From contig CM069872.1 of the NCBI GenBank assembly GCA_036172665.1, positions 41,898,101-41,962,100 on the forward strand: a stretch of DNA of 64,000 nucleotides, in the 5' to 3' direction. Made by a program: the position numbers and the translations under genes. This document shows, piece by piece, positions 45,991 to 56,896 of this stretch. Origin of the DNA: Prosopocoilus inquinatus (taxonomy: Eukaryota; Arthropoda; Insecta; Coleoptera; Lucanidae). Within the stretch, counting starts at the first letter, position 1; the number at the start of each line of letters is the position of its first letter. The notes under the pieces were generated by a model. It searched no databases. It was given only the letters and a program-made list of their open reading frames with translations, and was not told the DNA's origin.

Positions 45991-47370
45991 GTAAATAATT
46001 AAAGCAATGTTATTTTGCTACTGTATTTTTTCACGATCTTTTCCAAGTTTTGTGTTTGGTGTGGCTTTAAGTTTTCATCATTTTTTGATTTCCACAATGC
46101 AATTTCCTCGATTTTAATTAAATTTCTTACATTTTCATTACCCTAATTATGATTTTTCTTTATTCACTGTTTGTATTATTTTATTAGTTTCTTTTTCCCA
46201 TTTTCGTTTTCATAGCCTCGATAATTTTAGGTCCTTTTTATTTGGTATTTACATCCTTCTTGTTAAACCTCTCACAGGCTCAAGAAAATATATGTTTTGC
46301 GTTTAAATACAAGTAACAGTTACATAATTTGTTAAAAATATATTCAAATCGCTGATATTTTCTTTTCTACAAAAACCAATGGGAAAATAATTACTTGTCC
46401 CAATTATGTCATGTGGATATTTATTAATTCAAGTTTATCTTATTTCAGATGTTATAATATCCAGAAGTAAATCTAAACACTTTTCTTTAAACAGCAACTT
46501 ACTCCAAATTACATCTAGAATAAAACGTCAAACTGAAGATCAGTGAGTATTTTTCATATTTCTTTTCTTAAAAATTGTACCGACTTCTTAATTTTATAGC
46601 TGTTTTTTGCCAAACCATCCTGCTAATGGGAAACTTAAAATTTTAGAAGACAGCGAACAATCTTATATACCGAATTCTCGCGTCCTTGAACGTACAATCA
46701 TTGATTTATCTTGTGACGAAGGATATGTAACAAAAACTGGCGGGCCTGTTCGTGCTATTTGCTATCCAGGTGTATGGACACCCGCTATTTCCAAAATGGG
46801 AGGATGTACTCGTATGTTTTTCAAAAATTTGCAGTTCATTTTAACACACGCATTGCATTAATACTTCTTGTAAATTCTAAACGCTTCAGTAAATTTTACT
46901 AGTTTTTTTTACATCAATAAACTTTTTAAAAGCAAGTTGTTAAGATTGCAGTGGAGCTTTCGATAGCTGTTTCAGCCCTAAACGTTGCTTTGTACGAGAC
47001 AGACATAGCTGTTATTCGCTATATTTTCGCAGTTTAAGATCAAACCCCTGGCCTCTCTGACGGCGCGCTTTAAGCAGCAGGTTAGATACTTAATTTGTTT
47101 ATGGTATTTTGATACTTCAGGAAAGTCCACGGCAGTTGCTTCAACTGTAATAACACCAAGAGGGTAAGAAAACAAGTTAATTTTTTTAAATTAATTTCAC
47201 TCTTTTTTTAAACACTGAACGTACGAGGTCTGTTCGTTATAGGTCTTCGATTCGATATCTATCCAGCCATTTGGAATATGTCCATAACCGTTTGTGCGAT
47301 CATGTTGTTGGAAACTTGGTAGAAAATCAGAAAGATCTTTGTTGTGCATGCGTTTAAAGTTAATGTTGTA

Positions 47371-48659
47371 CGTGGGCTGTTGGAAAAGTTTCTGGAAACG
47401 GTATGAAAAAACGCATATGAAATTTGGTAAACGGTAACATTGTTCTTGGAAGAATTCGCCTTTGACGTCAATACACTTTTGCATACGCTAGAACCAATTT
47501 CTAAAGTACGTTTTCCACTCTAAAGATGGTACCTCAGAAACCAGTGTCCGGAATGTTTCAACCGCTGCTTCAGTCGATGAAAATCGCTCACCACGTATTC
47601 TATTTTTGATATTTGGGAACAAGAACAAATCATTAGGTGATAAATCAGGTGAATATGGACAATGAGTCATTAATTCAACATTTTTTTTGGACAAAAAATC
47701 AACTGTTTGACGGGCTGAGTGAGAGCTGGCGTTGTCATGATGGAGAATAATTTGTCGATTTCGATTGTTTCTTCTTATTTGATCGATGACTTCCCGCAAA
47801 CAAATTGTAGTACACCAATCGGCATTCACAGTTTTTCGATCCTCTAAAGCCACGGTTGCTACAAGTTCAGTTAAACCAAAGAAACAAGCAATCATTTGCT
47901 TCGCCGCACTGCGTGAACGGACAACTTTTGTTAGTTTTGGTTCATTTTGAAATACCCAAACGGTAGATTGTTGTTTACTTTCTGGCTCTTACGAATAGAT
48001 CCACGTTTCGTCACCAGTAACGATGTTATAAACTCGATTTGAACGACGTCCATTGAATTTCTTGAGCATTTATTCGCACCATTTGACACGATCCTGCTTT
48101 TGCGCTTCTGTTAAATTGTGTGGGATCCGACGACTGCAAAGCTTTCGTACGTTCAAATGATCATGCAAAATCTGGTGTATTGCTTTCATGTCAATGCGTA
48201 AGGATGCTTGAATCTCACGGTATGTCACATGTCGATCTCGCTCAAGCATTTCACGCACAGCATCTACATTAGTGGCAACAACAGATGTTGATGGACGACC
48301 TTCACGAAATTCGTCACTGAGAGAGGTACGTCCACGCTGGAATTCGGCAAACCAATTATAAACATTGCTCTTTGATGGTGCTTCATCTCCAAAAGCCAAA
48401 TGAAGCCGATCGAGGCATTGTTTCTGCGTTAGATATTTGAAATCGTAAAAAATCATGGCACGAAAATTTTCGCGCGCGATTCCCATGTTTACACAAATTT
48501 ACTTTTTCTCAAATGCTGTACAAGCAAAACTAGTTCACTTGGATAGGAACTGTCAATAGAATTATAGGCGAAAAGCGTCAAATTTTTCAAATATGACAGT
48601 TGATAAACGCTAACAATTCTAGACCTACTAGATTGCAGAAAATTTTCCAGCAGCCTACG
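47371..48659 (-). mobile_element. Mariner element 3
   Basis: 1,289 bp between TA dinucleotides (47369-47370 and 48660-48661), with TIRs cgtgggctgttggaaaa and ttttccagcagcctacg. It is inserted in the older mariner-like fossil of gene C's intron. Confidence 0.92.
47430..48486 (-). pseudogene. Mariner transposase, copy 3, with in-frame stops
   Basis: It starts at 48486 (M-G-I-A-R-E-N-F). The frame is largely kept to 47488 but carries stops near 48069 and 47990, plus the TAG near 47487 shared with copy 2. A short deletion is seen in the second HTH-adjacent segment. Catalytic D residues in D-E-T-W, H-H-D-N-A and S-P-D-L-S-P-N-D are visible. The catalytic residues are therefore present but the protein is not produced full length. 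Confidence 0.88.
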
Positions 48660-49785
48660 TATTTGCAATGACTGAGCGAGTAAAGCAAAGAATCTCCAAT
48701 TTTGTTTTGGATGTTCTCAGTTACATTGATATGAGCGTTCCAATAAGAAGAAAAAGGAAAGTGGTAACTGGTAAAATCATCAAGATATTCCTTTTATTTA
48801 TATTTTCATTTTGTGCAGAACTTTTTGTCAAAACATACAATCATTCCCTACAGTTTATATGCTATTATGTAAATTATTCTATAATAGTCAAACTACGTTT
48901 TGACAATATTAAACGGCTAGATCATTTCTAGCAGGCCCCGTACATATAACAACTTCAAAAATAAAAATTCAAAACGTAAATAAATACATAAACTTCAGGA
49001 TGTACTTATCTACAACATGTATTTCTCAATCAGGTAGTCAATACTCATTACAAAAACAGTCATATTTCGTCTTTGTGTGTCTAAATATTTAGATCAGCGA
49101 TGCTCTTAGGTACTTCGAAAGCGCCACCCCCGCTTCAGATTGTTTCCGGGGAAAACGACAATTCATTCATCGAGAGACGTGCGGCAAATAAATACTTGAT
49201 AAATACCACCGTCGCAGTTGTTCCGCGTAGCATGGAGGGGGCATAGTTCCCTGATAGCGAGCATCCCTGATTTAGATTAAAGCTTTCCATAAATGTTAGG
49301 AGTAATATTTTTGTTGAATTTTTTTTAGGGATGGTTGTATTCTTCCACCTCACCCACCAAACGGACAATTCGTGGTACCCGCACAAAACCTTAGACACTT
49401 ATCTAATTTAATAAGTCATGAATTTTCAATTATATCGTTGGATTGCGCAAATGGTTATATGCCTGAAGAGGACCACACATTAGCTTTTTGTGTTCAGGGG
49501 GATTGGTTACCGAATATATCAGTAATTGGAGGATGTATACGTAGGTTGCATAGTTTACACGCGGCAAGAACTAAAACGCATTATTAATTAGTACCAGGAA
49601 CAAATTTTAGGTACGTGTCCAAGCATTAAAGCAGATACAGAGTCGTACACTGTAAAGTGCATGTACAGTAATAACGAGGTCCCTTGTAAAAGCCCTAAAG
49701 TAGGAACACGACCAGATGTAGATTGCAAAAAGTTTTTTGAATATACTGCCAATCGACCAATTATTAAGTGTAAAAATGGTTCTTG

Positions 49786-52353
49786 GAATTACGATATTAG
49801 CCTTTGCACTCCAGGATGTTGACCTGGAGTGCATAAAGTGCACATAAATCTTAGGGCACAAACATGCCGAAGATGACTCGCTGTTCTCCCTCGATGTTTA
49901 GGTTGCGCTCGATACCGCCATGTAAAACAAACGCACAGTTTTAAATGGAACCGTGCATATCGAAGATAAACAGCAGCATGCATCTTCGACGTGCACGATT
50001 CCATTTAAAATTGTACGTTTGTTTTACATGGCGGTATCGACCGCAGCCTAAACATCGAGGGAGAACAGCGAGGCATCTTCGGCATGTTCGTACCTTTACA
50101 ATCAATATTTATTTAGCAACTTCAAGTCCGTATAAATGTGCTTCAATAAATTTTAGAGCACATAGCAAATTTTGTAAGACGTTTATTATTATTTGATATT
50201 CGATATTAAATGATGCTTTGTTTTATACCTATGGCTTCATTGCAATAAATCTTTCAAAGTTCCACGCAAGCTTTTTTATTGTAGTAAAAAATTTCAGAAT
50301 GTGGCAGAAAACGAGTTGGTGTTCAAACGTTAATAACTGGAGGAGAAGAGATTATCAAAGGGGAATTTCCATGGGTAGTTGGAATTTATTTGAGTTCTAC
50401 TAGGATGCATCTTTGTGAAGGCAGTATTATATCTAGATATTACGTTCTGTCAGGTGTAAAGGTACGCACTTTGATTGTTTTTGATAAAACAATAATTTTA
50501 TTCTTCAGCTGCTCATTGTTTTGCAACAACTCGTGGAGTTCCATTTGACAAAAATGACTATTTAATAGCCGCAGGCAAATACTATCGAAATCTCGATGAT
50601 GCTCGCGATAGAGATCAACAAATAGTTAAAGTAAGGATGTTTTCCTTCTTGCAGCGCGGATATATAATGAGAATTGCTTTTTAGATAGGACGGATATTTA
50701 TACCACAGGATTACAAAGGCATGGATCAAAATTATGCTTCCGATTACGCCGTTTTAAAATTACAGGAGCCGCTCGTTTTGAGCTCGGCTGTACAGCCGGT
50801 ATGCGTTGATTGGAATCATAAGTACGAGGCAGACGCTCTTTCAGAAAACAATAAAGGAGTAGTAAGTACCGTTTCATTTCGCGAAAATGATGAAAATACA
50901 TGAACTTGAAGGTGGCCGGAAGGGGTTTTACACAAGAAGATTTAGATCCTGCAGAAGAACTAAAAAAAGTAATTGTACCAGTCAGACGTAGATCAACATG
51001 CGAAGAATTCATGCCCAAAGATTTTGTGCAAAAATATTATACGCATGATAAATTTTGTGCCGGATTTATGAATTACGATATTAGCCTTTGCACTCCAGGA
51101 TGTTGACCTGGAGTGCATAAAGTGCACATAAATCTTAGGGCACAAACATGCCGAAGATGACTCGCTGTTCTCCCTCGATGTTTAGGTTGCGCTCGATACC
51201 GCCATGTAAAACAAACGCACAGTTTTAAATGGAACCGTGCATATCGAAGATAAACAGCAGCATGCATCTTCGACGTGCACGATTCCATTTAAAATTGTAC
51301 GTTTGTTTTACATGGCGGTATCGACCGCAGCCTAAACATCGAGGGAGAACAGCGAGGCATCTTCGGCATGTTCGTACCTTTACAATCAATATTTATTTAG
51401 CAACTTCAAGTCCGTATAAATGTGCTTCAATAAATTTTAGAGCACATAGCAAATTTTGTAAGACGTTTATTATTATTTGATATTCGATATTAAATGATGC
51501 TTTGTTTTATACCTATGGCTTCATTGCAATAAATCTTTCAAAGTTCCACGCAAGCTTTTTTATTGTAGTAAAAAATTTCAGAATGTGGCAGAAAACGAGT
51601 TGGTGTTCAAACGTTAATAACTGGAGGAGAAGAGATTATCAAAGGGGAATTTCCATGGGTAGTTGGAATTTATTTGAGTTCTACTAGGATGCATCTTTGT
51701 GAAGGCAGTATTATATCTAGATATTACGTTCTGTCAGGTGTAAAGGTACGCACTTTGATTGTTTTTGATAAAACAATAATTTTATTCTTCAGCTGCTCAT
51801 TGTTTTGCAACAACTCGTGGAGTTCCATTTGACAAAAATGACTATTTAATAGCCGCAGGCAAATACTATCGAAATCTCGATGATGCTCGCGATAGAGATC
51901 AACAAATAGTTAAAGTAAGGATGTTTTCCTTCTTGCAGCGCGGATATATAATGAGAATTGCTTTTTAGATAGGACGGATATTTATACCACAGGATTACAA
52001 AGGCATGGATCAAAATTATGCTTCCGATTACGCCGTTTTAAAATTACAGGAGCCGCTCGTTTTGAGCTCGGCTGTACAGCCGGTATGCGTTGATTGGAAT
52101 CATAAGTACGAGGCAGACGCTCTTTCAGAAAACAATAAAGGAGTAGTAAGTACCGTTTCATTTCGCGAAAATGATGAAAATACATGAACTTGAAGGTGGC
52201 CGGAAGGGGTTTTACACAAGAAGATTTAGATCCTGCAGAAGAACTAAAAAAAGTAATTGTACCAGTCAGACGTAGATCAACATGCGAAGAATTCATGCCC
52301 AAAGATTTTGTGCAAAAATATTATACGCATGATAAATTTTGTGCCGGATTTAT
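49786..52353 (+). repeat. 1,284-bp tandem duplication within gene C
   Basis: 49786-51069 is repeated at 51070-52353. I found no base difference where I compared the copies, and the ORFs in both are identical. The unit runs from near the end of the Cys-rich exon through the fourth protease exon. The junction at 51069/51070 joins gccggattta to tgaattacga without obvious homology. Confidence 0.92.
49856..50093. mobile_element. Foldback MITE inside the duplicated unit
   Basis: Arms of about 110 bp: gcacaaacatgccgaagatg at the left and its near-complement catcttcggcatgttcgtac at the right. It is present at the same place in the second unit (51140-51377), so insertion preceded the duplication. Confidence 0.85.
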
Positions 52354-53056
52354 CGATAATAGTGGGTAATCATATATGTACTTATGTATATCTGCCGTTT
52401 GAGGTGTTTTAAGCTAACCTATAGCAGATTCATGAGGGGAACAAAGAACTTGCGCGCGCGGATGATTGAAAGAGACGGGTATATTATGCTCATAGGTGAG
52501 AAGACTCTTATGGTCTGACAGATTACAGAATGTAGATGTAAGCTACTAAAATGAATACTGTTCACTTTAAAGAGTAACAATGAAATAAACTTGCTTAATA
52601 TCGTTGAAAAAATTCAAGTACATACTAAAATGGCAGTGAAATTCTCTACAACCAATAATTAAAATTTTGTTGCTGCTTTTGAAAATATACAACCTTCTGA
52701 TTGCTCTGCGGTTTCAACTGTGACTGTACTTGCCGCCTACACATTTTAAATGCTACTTTTTTTTAGGATAATGCGGGTCGCCTGCTCTTTGATACACTCT
52801 ATGAAAGAAACAATTTTTGGCTAACTTGAAAATCATCAAGCTATATATACATTTCTGTCTATTCTTCTTTTTAGAAACTGTTTGCAGCGGTGATAATGGC
52901 GAAGGATTATATTTTCGGAACTACGAATATAGATTTTTCATAAGAGGAATATTGAGTTTAGCTCCAACCGAGTGCAGTTCAAATCATTTTGCGTTGTACA
53001 CTAAGCTTTCGAAACATCTCAATGACATTGGGGAAATAACCGGCCGAGAAGTGTAA

Positions 53057-53218
53057 CTTGAGAAATATCACATAATTAAAAAATTTGTAAAAGTTTAACA
53101 TTGTTTTCTTTTCTACGAGTAAATATAATACTGGGGTGTAGTGAGTTGAAATCATTTAGAAGGGAGTTTACCATTTAAGTCTAGGGACAATTAAGGATCA
53201 GTGGGGTATGGTTAGTAT
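53057..53218. other. 3' flank of gene C
   Basis: A short spacer up to the gypsy insertion. gtat at 53215-53218 is the target duplication. Nothing else is recognised. Confidence 0.4.
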
Positions 53219-53563
53219 TGTTACGTTTCTAGGGTTTATGTTTATTTATTTAAACGAATATAACACTCGATAAAAACTTAACCGTAATTTAATAAAGCTT
53301 AAAAACTAATTTATTTATAACAATTTATTTACACACTAAAAGTCTAACTTCGACGATCGCTGTTAGAATTCGACTGCTTGGTGAGTCAACCCGGGGCGAT
53401 TTTATATCATTCGCCGCCGTCTGGAACTCTCTATGCGGGAAGATTCCAGTCTGTTCGATGTGACCCCGGTGTAGGCCCCGGTGGCGTGATGGCCGATGAC
53501 GCACAACAGCGAACCGACCTCCTGACGCCCTCAGCGTGACGCAGCACTGAGCGGCTCGCCACA
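53219..53563 (-). repeat. 3' LTR (element orientation) of the gypsy element
   Basis: Begins tgttacg and ends gccaca on the + strand; preceded by gtat. Confidence 0.93.
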
Positions 53564-55888
53564 CTGCCCCCTTCTTAAAAACGTTTCGTCTCGAAATGTT
53601 CCTGGTGATACTCTTGAAGGAGGATGTCGGAATCTACAAGCTGGCCCATTCTTGCAATTTCCCGTCTGGAAGAAGTAGCAGTCTACGGTTTTGCTGTTGC
53701 TGACTGTTGCCTGTGGGTGATGGCTGCAGACTAGGACTTCAATTCCCGTTCTGTGGAAGATGACTTCCAGCATGCTTCGTATTACTCTCCAGTCTAGTCC
53801 GTCCAATCCGCAGCCCAATTTGGGGATGGCCAACTTCATCTGATGGTTCTCTATTAGCTGTCTCCTCAGGCTATATAGGGCTCTCCACATACTTTGATAG
53901 TCAGGTTTACCGCTTGATGTCTTCTTAGTGACTAAATAATGCACGTGGCGCCTCCGATCTGCCGTCGAATCAATGATCTGCAAGCTCTTGCCTACCATGG
54001 GATGCTGTCTTCGTAGCTCCTCGATTTGGCCAAATTTCTTCCTAAACACCTGAGCGATTCCTTTGGACATTTTCAGGTCTTCTGCTACGCAGTGGGCCAG
54101 ACTGTACTCCAGTGGCACTTTAAAGAGATCTTGTTGCTTCTCCGTGGTCACTCCAAACCGTGCCTTGCTTCCTTCGGCGTGATGAGACATGAAGGTTTCG
54201 AAGTTCACTTCGGAAACTTGCGCCCTTTGTACTGTCCCTTCATCTGCTTCTCCATGGTAAGGGGCTATCCGGTTGAAGTGGATTACTTTGGGTTTGCCAT
54301 GGGGGACCTTCTTGATGCGGTAAACGACGTCGTTGATCCGTTTCATCACTTTGTAAGGACCTTCCCAAGAGGTCTGTAATTTTGGGGAGAGGCCTCGACG
54401 TCTTTGGGGGTTATAAAGCCAGACCAGTGCTCCAGGTTGGTATCCCCCGTGTTGAGCGTCGATGTCATAGTGCTCCTTCATCCGATCGCTGGCCGTCTGT
54501 ATATTGTGACGCACTTGGTTGTGGATATCATCCATTTTCCTGCGTAATTTGTCGTCAACTATGGCTGTCCTCGCAGTCGTGGCTACTTTCTCGTCCAAAC
54601 GACTACAGTGCTTACAGTCTTCGGCACAGGGTCTTCTCGACAAAGCATCGGCATTTCGATGGCTAGTTCCTGCCCGATGCTGAATTTCAAAGTCGTACTC
54701 CTGAAGTCGTTCGATCCATCGTGCAACTTGCCCTTCTGGGTTCTTAAAACGGAGAAGCCATTTTAGAGCGGCGTGGTCGGTCCTCAGCAGGAAGCGTCTA
54801 CCATACAAGTACTTGTAGAAGTGTTCTATCGTTTTTACGACGGCTAGCAATTCCCTTCTTGTCACGCAATAGTTTCGTTCCGGCTTTGATAGGACTTTAC
54901 TGAAGTAGCCGATCACCTTCTCTTGCCCCTCTTGTATCTGGGAGAGTACGCCACCAATCCCAACGTTGCTAGCATCTGTGTCCACGACGAACTTGCCTTC
55001 CGGGAGAGGATAACTCAAAATAGGAGCACTAATCAAGTACTGCTTTAGTTGTTCAAAGCCAATTTGACACTGTTGGTCCCATTCAAATGGACGACCTTCT
55101 TCAGTGAGTTTTGTCAACGGCTTAGCAATGTCTGCAAATCCAGGAACGTAGCGCCGATAGTAAGTGCACAGGCCAAGGAAACTCCTTATTTGGTGTTTAT
55201 TTCTGGGAGTTGGCCAGTCTTTCACCACCTGAATCTTTACAGGGTCCACGGCGATTCCATTTCCATTAATAATGTGCCCCAGGTAATTCACTTCCTTCTG
55301 GAACAGGTGACACTTCTTGAGGCTAAGCTTTAGTCCAGCTCCGCGAAGCCGCTGGAACACTCCTTCCAGGTTCCTTAGGTGGTCGTCGAACGTCTTTCCC
55401 ACGACAATTATGTCGTCAAGGTACACCATGCACGTTGTCCAGGACAGACCTTTCAGAACCGTCTCCATTAACCTCTCGAATGTCGCTGGGGCATTACATA
55501 ATCCGAATGGCATCACTGTGAACTGCCACAGACCCATACCAATGGAAAACGCCGTCTTTTCTCGATCTTCAGGCGCCAGCTCAACTTGCCAATATCCACT
55601 CTTTAAGTCCAAAGTTGAGAAGATCTTTGAACCGGCCAGGGTGTCCAGGGTATCATCAATCCGTGGCAGGGGATAGCTGTCCTTCTTGGTGACATTATTG
55701 AGTAACCGGTAGTCTACACAGAACCTGGTGGACCCATCCTTCTTCTTCACAAGCACTACTGGTGACGCCCACGGGCTGCTTGATGGTTCTATTACATTAT
55801 CCTTTTCCATCTCGCGAATAATGCGTTCCGCTTCCTCACACTTCGCCAACGGTAATCGCCTTGGAGCTTGACGGATAGGTCTTTCTTC
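53531..55888 (-). CDS. pol: Pol C-terminal part: RT, RNase H, integrase tail, OARD1/TARG1-like macro domain, CCCH zinc finger
   Basis: Residue numbers count from the Met at 55849; the frame is open from 55888. RT has Y-L-D-D at 143-146. RNase H has D290, E333, D358 and D401. Residues 405-440 jump from the RNase H end straight to the integrase C-terminus (about 440-530, with the G-P-Y/F-type motif W-E-G-P-Y-K at 495-500). The H2C2 zinc finger and DDE core are absent, without loss of frame. Residues 575-712 look like a macro domain of the TARG1/OARD1 class: A-H-C-V-A-E-D, T-K-K at 641-643 and G-C-G-L-D-G-L-D-W at 679-687, with the Lys and Asp that family uses for de-ADP-ribosylation. 724-742 is a CCCH finger (C-x7-C-x5-C-x3-H). 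The frame ends inside the LTR. The fused macro domain is unusual; function is inferred. Confidence 0.88.
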   Translation of the reverse strand, partial: EERPIRQAPRRLPLAKCEEAERIIREMEKDNVIEPSSSPWASPVVLVKKKDGSTRFCVDYRLLNNVTKKDSYPLPRIDDTLDTLAGSKIFSTLDLKSGYWQVELAPEDREKTAFSIGMGLWQFTVMPFGLCNAPATFERLMETVLKGLSWTTCMVYLDDIIVVGKTFDDHLRNLEGVFQRLRGAGLKLSLKKCHLFQKEVNYLGHIINGNGIAVDPVKIQVVKDWPTPRNKHQIRSFLGLCTYYRRYVPGFADIAKPLTKLTEEGRPFEWDQQCQIGFEQLKQYLISAPILSYPLPEGKFVVDTDASNVGIGGVLSQIQEGQEKVIGYFSKVLSKPERNYCVTRRELLAVVKTIEHFYKYLYGRRFLLRTDHAALKWLLRFKNPEGQVARWIERLQEYDFEIQHRAGTSHRNADALSRRPCAEDCKHCSRLDEKVATTARTAIVDDKLRRKMDDIHNQVRHNIQTASDRMKEHYDIDAQHGGYQPGALVWLYNPQRRRGLSPKLQTSWEGPYKVMKRINDVVYRIKKVPHGKPKVIHFNRIAPYHGEADEGTVQRAQVSEVNFETFMSHHAEGSKARFGVTTEKQQDLFKVPLEYSLAHCVAEDLKMSKGIAQVFRKKFGQIEELRRQHPMVGKSLQIIDSTADRRRHVHYLVTKKTSSGKPDYQSMWRALYSLRRQLIENHQMKLAIPKLGCGLDGLDWRVIRSMLEVIFHRTGIEVLVCSHHPQATVSNSKTVDCYFFQTGNCKNGPACRFRHPPSRVSPGTFRDETFLRRGQCGEPLSAASR

Positions 55889-56896
55889 TCAAGTCTCTAT
55901 TTTGTGTTTCACGACATCAGTTCTTCCCTTGGATCCATTTTCTACCTCAAATACATCTTGATAGCGGCCGATCAGATTCTTTGCTTTTGTCTTCTGGTCT
56001 GGAGTCAATTCCTGGGCTGTTGACATAACCATTTCCCATAATTTCTTTGGGACTTTCGCTTCTGGCACGTTTGTTTCAAGTTGCCGGGAGATGGAGGACA
56101 CCATGGTGCAGCTTCCCAAGATTGTTCCTTTCTTGATATTGACGGAGAAACAATTGACGTTCATCAGGCGGACAGGTACTTCCTTCTTCGCCGTCAACAA
56201 CATTTTCCCAACGAGGACTCCTCTTCCAATCCTTTGATCATCAGTATTAGGTTCAACCATAATGACTTGACCATCTTGAAAAACACCGTCCAGTTTTGCG
56301 TCGACGATAACCTCAGTCCTGCTGGGCAATACAACGTCTTCAGCGAGGACTACTCGAGCGGCCACGTCCCCTCGTTGATGTAGAACCAACTCCTCATTAT
56401 TGACCGCCATCACGCCACGCTTTAAGTCCAATTGGAACCCGTGGGCACACATGACGTCCATGCCCAAAATTGCCTCGTCCTCTGTATCTGCCACTAGTGC
56501 ACGGTGTTTTATTGGAGTTGAACCAATGGTGATGATAACCTCTACTTCACCGTGGACAGTTGCTGATGTTCCAGTTGCAGTTTTCAGTTTCCACTTGGTC
56601 GGCTCGGTGCGTCCAGATGACTTAATGACGTCGGGTCTTAGGATGGTCTTCGTCGCACCCGTATCCAACAACATGGTGTGAGGAATGTCATCAATGGTAA
56701 CATCCACGAAGACACTGCTGGTTAACTGCCGTAGGAATATTACTTGGTTGGCTTTCGTCTTTGGGGGCCTTTGAATACGGGTCGACGTTTGCCCCTCTGC
56801 ACCGACCCGGCTTAGTTTAACTGTGGCTTCCTTGGATCCTGTCTGGGCTTTGGACATCGCCTGCGAACATGTCCTTCCTCCTGGCAATTCCAACAA
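55889..56896 (-). CDS. pol: Pol N-terminal part: aspartic protease region, ending at one in-frame TGA
   Basis: It overlaps the end of gag by 85 bp and lies in the -1 frame relative to it. The retropepsin motif L-L-D-T-G-A-T-K-T-I is at about residues 78-87. The downstream linker (Q-D-V-F-E-V) leads to RT. The frame ends at a TGA (55889-55891) and continues in the same frame as the RT part without other interruption, so one stop splits pol. The candidate slip site G-TTA-AAC (56815-56821) sits directly before the gag stop; it lacks the usual XXX triplet, so it is weak. The single stop makes this copy non-functional unless read through. Confidence 0.85.
   Translation of the reverse strand: MLELPGGRTCSQAMSKAQTGSKEATVKLSRVGAEGQTSTRIQRPPKTKANQVIFLRQLTSSVFVDVTIDDIPHTMLLDTGATKTILRPDVIKSSGRTEPTKWKLKTATGTSATVHGEVEVIITIGSTPIKHRALVADTEDEAILGMDVMCAHGFQLDLKRGVMAVNNEELVLHQRGDVAARVVLAEDVVLPSRTEVIVDAKLDGVFQDGQVIMVEPNTDDQRIGRGVLVGKMLLTAKKEVPVRLMNVNCFSVNIKKGTILGSCTMVSSISRQLETNVPEAKVPKKLWEMVMSTAQELTPDQKTKAKNLIGRYQDVFEVENGSKGRTDVVKHKIET

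Larger units (their letters stand above)
47220..48950 (+). pseudogene. Old mariner-like fossil in gene C intron, interrupted by mariner 3
   Basis: The left piece 47220-47370 has tacgaggtctgttcg and a readable transposase N-terminus-like region matching 29705-29830. The right piece 48660-48950 ends in gcaggccccgtacatat. Mariner 3 sits between the two. Confidence 0.65.
44786..53056 (+). pseudogene. Gene C: ModSP-like paralogue, decaying pseudo-protease
   Basis: Exons by homology to B: 44786-44837 (signal), 46449-46542, 46600-46811 (CCP), 47121-47163 (linker), 49329-49540 (CCP), 49611-49814 (Cys-rich), trypsin exons 50298-50453, 50509-50630, 50685-50861 and 50912-51069 (duplicate 1), 51582-51737, 51793-51914, 51969-52145 and 52196-52361 (duplicate 2), and 52875-53056. 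Defects: a TGA at codon 12 of the signal exon, and a GT donor after 49814 changed to GA. The protease exons are duplicated as a 1,284-bp unit, and the first copy runs into a second piece of the Cys-rich exon. The active site G-D-S-G-G is G-D-N-G-E and A-G-W-G is A-G-R-G. His57, Asp102 and the T-L-I-T-G-G activation site remain. Mariner 3 lies in its fourth intron. Some transcripts may exist, but an intact secreted protein is unlikely. Confidence 0.82.
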
